From Quillaja saponaria (taxonomy: Eukaryota > Streptophyta > Magnoliopsida > Fabales > Quillajaceae), in contig CM055613.1 of NCBI GenBank assembly GCA_029379385.1, forward strand, positions 22,231,652 through 22,295,651: DNA of 64,000 nt, in the 5' to 3' direction. The notes under the pieces were generated by a model, which had not been told where the DNA came from, ran no database searches, and saw nothing but the letters and a program-made list of their open reading frames with translations. The position numbers and the translations under genes are program-made. Shown piece after piece: positions 58,965-64,000 of this stretch. Each line of letters opens with the position of its first letter. Position 1 is the stretch's first letter.

Positions 58965-59395
58965 TATTAGGAATCGGTATAAAAACAATCATATGTGCAA
59001 CAGAATTTAAAAAATTTTATTCCTTTAACCCGAAATCACCTATGATTATATGAAAGTTCTTAATTCTAGTTTAACAATTAAACAAAAAGTTTGAGAATGT
59101 GTACCTCCAAGGCTTTCACTTCTTTCGTCTTATTCTTGATTCGGCATTTGCTCCTTTGTTGATTCATCAAGAGCACAGCAACAACACAGGTGTCCCGTCT
59201 CTAAGTGTATCCACACTAACGAATCCAACTAAAGATCTTCATGCTTGAAGATGAGAGGGATTACTAAAAGATTCATTGTGTGCTAGCAAAAGTTACCGAA
59301 TCCCTTTGGCCTAAAATCCTTCTGATGGTTTTTGCTCTCTGTATCATACGTATAGTTATTTTCTCTTGTGTATATACTAGTTTGTTAAGTCTTGT
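58965..59395 (-). mobile_element. 5' LTR fragment, cut by CACTA element
   Basis: Begins (plus) TATTAGGAATCGG, the decayed form of a TGTTAGG end, directly beside the primer site. It continues through transcript-like sequence ('cctttggcctaaaatcc') until the CACTA end at 59396, so its outer part is missing. Confidence 0.6.
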
Positions 59396-59399
59396 AACT

Positions 59400-59910
59400 A
59401 CAAGAAAATTAGGTTTTTCCTACAGACCAAGTTTATGGGAAAAGGTCTTTAGTTTGTAGGAAAATGGTTACCGACAAATGGTTTGTAAGAAAAGGTAAGT
59501 GGATAATTGTCTGTGGACATTACCTACAAACCATGAAAGTTTGTTGGAAATACCGACGAATCATTTGTAGGTAACGGTCTGTAGGTAAAGCATGTTTTAG
59601 ACCTATTAAGTTTGTCGATAAATATAACATTACCTACAAACCTAGTTTGTAGGTAATACCGATAGACCTTATGTGTTGATAATACCTACCTACCAACCAA
59701 CCATTTCCAACAAACTTAGTTTGTATGTAATACATAGTACCATTTTCCACGAACCAAATTCTTAGGTAATACCTAATACCATTTCCCACGAATCTTGTTT
59801 GTAGGTAATGATCTGTCAATATTACTATTACCTACAAATTGTTTGTAGGTAAAAACTCACAATCTTCTTTTGTGAAATTACCCACAAACTCTGGTTTGTA
59901 GGTAATTCCA
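59400..59910. repeat. CACTA subterminal repeat array
   Basis: GTTTGTAGGTAAT and its inverse recur every 30-80 bases in both orientations. They bind the element's transposase in known CACTA elements. An open frame at 59819-59634 with a repeating F-V-G-N-G pattern is only the translation of these repeats. Confidence 0.9.
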
Positions 59911-61853
59911 AGTAATTTATTAATTTTAAAAAAAAAATAGAACAAACCTATAATTAAATATAAATTAGCCAAACAAATTCAAATTTTATCCATAAAATAA
60001 ATATTTTTCAACATTGAGTAACAAAATAAAACCTACAAAATCAATAATTCATAAACATAAAATTCAAACATAAGTGTAATGAAATTAAAACTAAAAAACA
60101 AACTAATAGCTAGCTATATGTCATTATGCAAATCATCCTCACAATCATGAAGATCATCATCATTCTTAGCCTTAGCATCAAGATCTTCATCACCATCTCT
60201 ATCACAATCCATGTCGATAGAAGAGCTACCCACATCTATTTGTTTAAATAAAAAAGAGAGTCTAAATTAACATACAATGAAAGAACAGAATATAAAAATG
60301 CACCTAGTTAATATCTTAATAACTATGCCAAGTGCTCAAAAAGACTAAGTAAATATAAGAATGCTCACTAAAATGAAGAAATGAAAGGACAATGTAAACA
60401 CAAACATCTTTCTTGGTTAGACTACAGTAGTTGAGAAAAAATCACAAGTCTTAAACTTACCATTACCATTTAGGACATTAAAATTGTAACATCAACACCC
60501 AAGTTTTCAGAATGAAATTGCAACCAACTGACCAAGTGAAAATGAATCCTCATTTTCAGAAACCCAAAATGAATTAAACCATAATGATTGATGAGGTATC
60601 ATGTCTACCTTTCATTCATTTTTTAGCCAATCCATTAACCTAATATAAGGAAAAAACAAAATCAACCTTCCTACATGATGCTAAGAGAGTAAAATTTCAT
60701 ATTTTGTTACTTAAAAAGAATATATTTTAAACAAATTGAATCAAACGACACATTACTACTCTTTCCTAGTTTTAAATTTTGGCAAAGATTTGGAAGAAAT
60801 AATTGCCATCTCAATTATTTAAGCAACTCAACAAATCTACAATGAAAAAATTTTCTTAATGAAGAAAATGTATGACAGCTTCTCATAGATTGTGCTTTCC
60901 TCTCTACAACTTTAACTTAACACATGACTCTATTTTATTAACACCTGGAGAATAATGAACAAAACCCAATAAGTAACTAAAAGCCAAAAAGGATGACAGA
61001 CACGAAAAAGAAAAAGAAAAAAGAAAAATAACGAGTCACCAAAAAGATGTCTTTTGCTTAAGTCTAATTTGAAGTTGAATTAACATCTGCTTTCTCACTT
61101 AGGAAGTTTGTTGCCAATAACAAAGCTGAAAAGTAGGTTTGAAAATAATTGATGTTTCAACATTCACACATTGATTCACAATTTTCTAACAGAAAGTGAA
61201 TGCATGAGCATAACATAGTTTATAACAAACAATGTTTTTTCTTGTCTAATCCATACCATTAAAGAATGGTGGTGATGAACCATTTTCATATTCCAGGCCT
61301 AACCTTTAGCATGAAGAAAGAATAAGCATGCAAAAGTTTTCAACAATACAGATACAGAACCACAATTCAATCACAATTTCTATGTTCATGTAATGCTATA
61401 CTTGTCCTAAATGATTTTGCACAACTTGATCATCCAAATGTTTATTTTCATACTTGAATAAATACAAGCTCAACTGACTGCTGGATCTCAATATTACTTG
61501 CAAATTTAGAAGTAGTTCAAGGCTTAACAAATATTAAACAATTTCTTGACATTCTTAGTAGTTATAAGTCCCAACTAACAAAAAAATTAAAGTATAATAA
61601 AATACCACAAATGTTCAAAACCAACCAACAAATGTGTCATGTACAACACAGCTTTATGCAAATAGAATTGGTCCATGTAAGTAAATACAATATTAACCAA
61701 ATTAATGACCAGAAAGAAATAGACTCCAAGCATGAAGTTCCTTACCAAGAAAAGCATAATGGCATATAATAATTCCATTTTAATCACAACGTATATAATG
61801 TTAATGTTTGATCCTAAATAGAACAAACAAATAATGCTACACACCCCTAAGAT
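59911..61853. other. CACTA interior without coding blocks
   Basis: AT-rich. It may hold introns or 3' exons of the TNP1-like gene. 60125-60235 is a 'gatcatcat'-rich segment (Asp/Glu-rich on the minus strand: D-E-D-L-D-A-K-A-K-N-D-D-D-L), a plausible acidic C-terminal exon. Nothing else identified. Confidence 0.4.
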
Positions 61854-62520
61854 TCAAAGACATGCAAATATATGAAATGAAAACCCTGCATTTAAATAGT
61901 CATACTTACTTACATCAAGTTTTTTGAGCAATCCGGTATTGTTTAAATCTAGCTGCTCCATCATTAATTTCATCGCCTTTTTCCCTCGCTCATTGTCCTT
62001 TATCAATTTTTTATTAGCCTTTATGATTTTCTCATTGTTCTTTTTTAGGTTACTAATTCTTCCTCTAAGGTTTGAATGCACTCATTCATTTCAACAGTAG
62101 GTTAGGATGTAGTAGTAGATCCAAATGAAGATCAAGATAAGCTGATCTTTATCTCCAAACAAGGTCCTTCTAGCAACAACTGTCCTATACCCATAAACTT
62201 TTCCTCCCATTTTTATTCCCCAGACACTTGCTGCCAAATCTCTTCATACAAACATTGGATGACTTGTAAAATCTTCTCCATATTTCTCAATGATATGAAA
62301 CTCATAATCTTCCTGCAAATCCATAGATACATTACTTTTTAGTTCAATATAACACAACACATTTTACTAATACAAATATGTTAGTGAATATTTTGAAAAA
62401 TTAACCGAAATTTTTTGCTCCTTTACGTTGACAAACTCTCCAAACTTCGTTCTTCTATGGATTCTATTATAAACTTCTAGATGAGACGGTTCCCCTCCAT
62501 ATGTCTTTTTCTACAAAATA
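61854..62520 (-). pseudogene. TNP1-like / Ptta-En-Spm transposase protein, fragmentary exons
   Basis: Minus strand. 62520-62410 reads K-K-T-Y-G-G-E-P-S-H-L-E-V-Y-N-R-I-H-R-R and F-V-N-V-K-E-Q-K, matching the plant Ptta/En-Spm domain (P-S-H-x-x-V-Y-x-x-T-H). 62330-62110 gives D-Y-E-F-H-I-I-E-K-Y-G and an S-V-W-G-I-K-M-G-G-K-V-Y-G-Y block with a stop. 62081-61854 is a Lys/Asn/Glu-rich coiled coil (I-S-N-L-K-K-N-N-E-K-I). In active elements this protein binds the subterminal repeats. Splice sites were not resolved. Confidence 0.7.
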
Positions 62521-62836
62521 ATTTGATGAAAGTCAACATAGCATATGTGAACACATCAAAATAGTAAAACATAACATTTTAATATTTAAATTACATTTAT
62601 ACCATTTTTTCTTTATGTTGCAACAAAGCGATTGATCCTCCAACATGCCTAATAGATTATTCATTTTAATATTTAAATTACATTTAAACGTTCTACTTGA
62701 AATACATTGCACAAAAGTTGGAAATTTCTTCTAACCAATAGGCCTCACATATAGAACCTTCGATACAAGCCTTTGTTCCGAGCCTTTTTCTTTAAACTAA
62801 ACATCATTCTATATTTAAACAATGTTTATTTTAAGA

Positions 62837-63365
62837 TCAATATAGATATCTTTCAAACGGATACATCCAACAATATTGCACATGACCACCCACCTTAGCT
62901 TCATAAGGTAGGTATATAGTCAAATGTTCCATTGAATCAAAGAAACCCATTATTAATATCTTCTCCAACTTGCACAAAGTGACAACAATATTCTTCTCAT
63001 GCACCTCCATATGCTCCACACGCAATTCTTTTGCACGTCTCTGGTCTCTGAAAAAATTGTAAACCTCTGAAAATGCTTCCCATACACTTTTAAGTAAGTA
63101 ATCGCGAAATGCAGCCGAGATTAGTCTTTGCATAAACATGTGACAATCATGACTTTTCATCCCGTACAACTTGCATTCATCCACGTCCACACAATGACTC
63201 AGGTTTGAAGCATACTCGTCTGGGAGCCTCAAGTTTTTTATTACACTGACACACTTCCTTCACTTGAGATTCTGACAAGCTGTAAGAAGCTTTTGGCATA
63301 ACAAGTTTCCCATTAACATGATTCAACTCCAACTTAGAACGCTTACAAAAATGTTTTAAATCCAT
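62837..63365 (-). pseudogene. CACTA Tnp2 transposase, DUF4218 region
   Basis: Minus strand. 63365-63177 (M-D-L-K-H-F-C-K-R-S-K-L-E-L) overlaps in another frame with 63232-62837, so at least one frameshift or unrecognised intron is present. The second frame is well conserved: Y-G-M-K-S-H-D-C-H-M-F-M-Q-R-L, S-V-W-E-A-F-S-E-V-Y-N-F-F-R-D, L-C-K-L-E-K-I, F-F-D-S-M-E-H-L, L-P-Y-E-A-K-V-G-G and W-M-Y-P-F-E-R-Y-L. These are hallmark blocks of the DUF4218 part of Tnp2. The 131 residues without a stop indicate a fairly recent copy. Confidence 0.85.
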
Positions 63366-63379
63366 CCTAGCATTTGCCC

Positions 63380-64000
63380 TTCATATTCATCATTGTATTT
63401 AACACATTATCAAAAAAATTCTTCTCAATATGCATTACATCAAGATTGTGTTGAATAAGATTCGTGGACCAATAACGCCAAAATATCCTTATTTTTGCCT
63501 AATTATATTGTTTTTCAAAACTTGATATTCTCTGCTTACCGAATGCATTTCCAAAAGTTATCTGATTAAATCTTTTCAAACAATCCTACAATTTCTTCCC
63601 CAGACAATCGTGGCGAGGGCAAGTCTTTCTTTATTGTGTTTTTTTTTTTTTTTAATTTATCTCTTTGCTTCAGGAAATGATGATTAACAGACAAGAATTA
63701 ACGATGACAATCAAACCAACATTGCTTATGACCATAAGGAAGACGAAATGATTTTGTGCATTCAATACAATATGGATAAGCATAATTTCCATGCATACTC
63801 TAACATATCATTCCATAAACAAGAAAATCACTAATGGTGCCTAATTTTCATGCACACTCTAATTCGAATATCATTTTATAAGCAGGAAAATCACTAATGG
63901 TTCACATAAGTGCAGCCCTTATAATAAAATTATCACCCCTATATGCATCGTAAGTGTTAACCAACTCATTCCACAACTTTTTCAAGTCGATATCAATATT
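63380..64000 (-). pseudogene. CACTA Tnp2 transposase, central part
   Basis: Minus strand. 63470-63370 reads Y-W-S-T-N-L-I-Q-H-N-L-D-V-M-H-I-E-K-N-F-F, then D-N-V-L-N-T, the strongly conserved 'D-V-M-H-I-E-K-N' block preceding DUF4218. 64000-63670 corresponds to 41500-41260 in the first CACTA element. A T-run at 63639-63653 lies in a probable intron. Continues outside the window. Confidence 0.75.

Larger units (their letters stand above)
59396..64000 (-). mobile_element. CACTA (En/Spm) transposon, 3' part, running off the window
   Basis: Left terminus AACTACAAGAAAATTAGG (CACTA with C-to-A at the first base) at 59396. 59400-59910 is packed with at least ten direct and inverted copies of TTTGTAGGTAA/TTACCTACAAA, the subterminal binding repeats. 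Coding blocks for both En/Spm-type proteins follow on the minus strand. The other terminus is beyond 64000. Different subterminal repeat from the CACTA at 41180-44564, so a different family. Confidence 0.85.

Noticed and set aside
59634..59819. 61-codon frame with a repeating F-V-G-N-G peptide
   Set aside because: It is the translation of CACTA subterminal DNA repeats, not a repeat protein.

Overview
The window is nuclear DNA of a flowering plant, most likely a eudicot. It is strongly AT-rich, its one clear host gene has a plant-type intron and a chloroplast targeting sequence, and most of the rest is decayed LTR retrotransposons, CACTA, hAT and Helitron elements of plant type. The species cannot be named from the sequence alone. 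I see no operon, CRISPR array, rRNA or tRNA gene.

Layout. 1-4532: a plus-strand Ty3/gypsy remnant (primer site, gag, protease, start of reverse transcriptase), cut by an LTR of a second family ('B') that is itself cut by a solo LTR of family 'A' with a perfect 5-bp target duplication. 4533-9549: the only gene-like island. It holds a possible small gene with a reading-frame break (5158-5475) and a two-exon cyclophilin gene on the minus strand (6567-9108), a CYP28/CYP26-2-type thylakoid-lumen protein. 9550-14210: a 44-bp foldback, then a minus-strand gypsy remnant split by a second family A solo LTR. 14211-22150: nested LTRs (an Athila/Tat-like LTR split by a B LTR), a complete non-autonomous hAT element with a perfect 8-bp duplication, and a copia-type LTR. 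22151-26550: intergenic DNA with old direct repeats.

26550-37657: a large minus-strand gypsy element with its 5' LTR, primer site, gag, protease, RT, RNase H and integrase but no 3' LTR. Its RT is split by a 3.8-kb B-type insertion. 37658-40218: a Pro/Thr-rich degenerate reading frame and a non-autonomous Helitron. 41180-45745: a CACTA element end and a broken hAT transposase. 47227-53198: a chromovirus integrase/chromodomain remnant with its short LTR, then another family A LTR between two oppositely oriented Athila/Tat-like LTR pieces. 53440-55640: a degenerate plant-transposon-protein domain and more LTR-like DNA. 56675-56860: a chimeric plastid insertion (ycf2 joined to a group II intron end). 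56861-59395: a non-coding LTR element. 59396-64000: a second CACTA element running off the window.

The genes do not work together as a pathway. The cyclophilin is the only host gene I trust; everything else is transposon-derived or unrecognised. I found no convincing new defence, biosynthetic or regulatory system. The items most worth a second look are the chimeric plastid insertion, the frame-broken small gene, a conserved-length antisense ORF inside family A LTRs, and the foldback beside the cyclophilin promoter.
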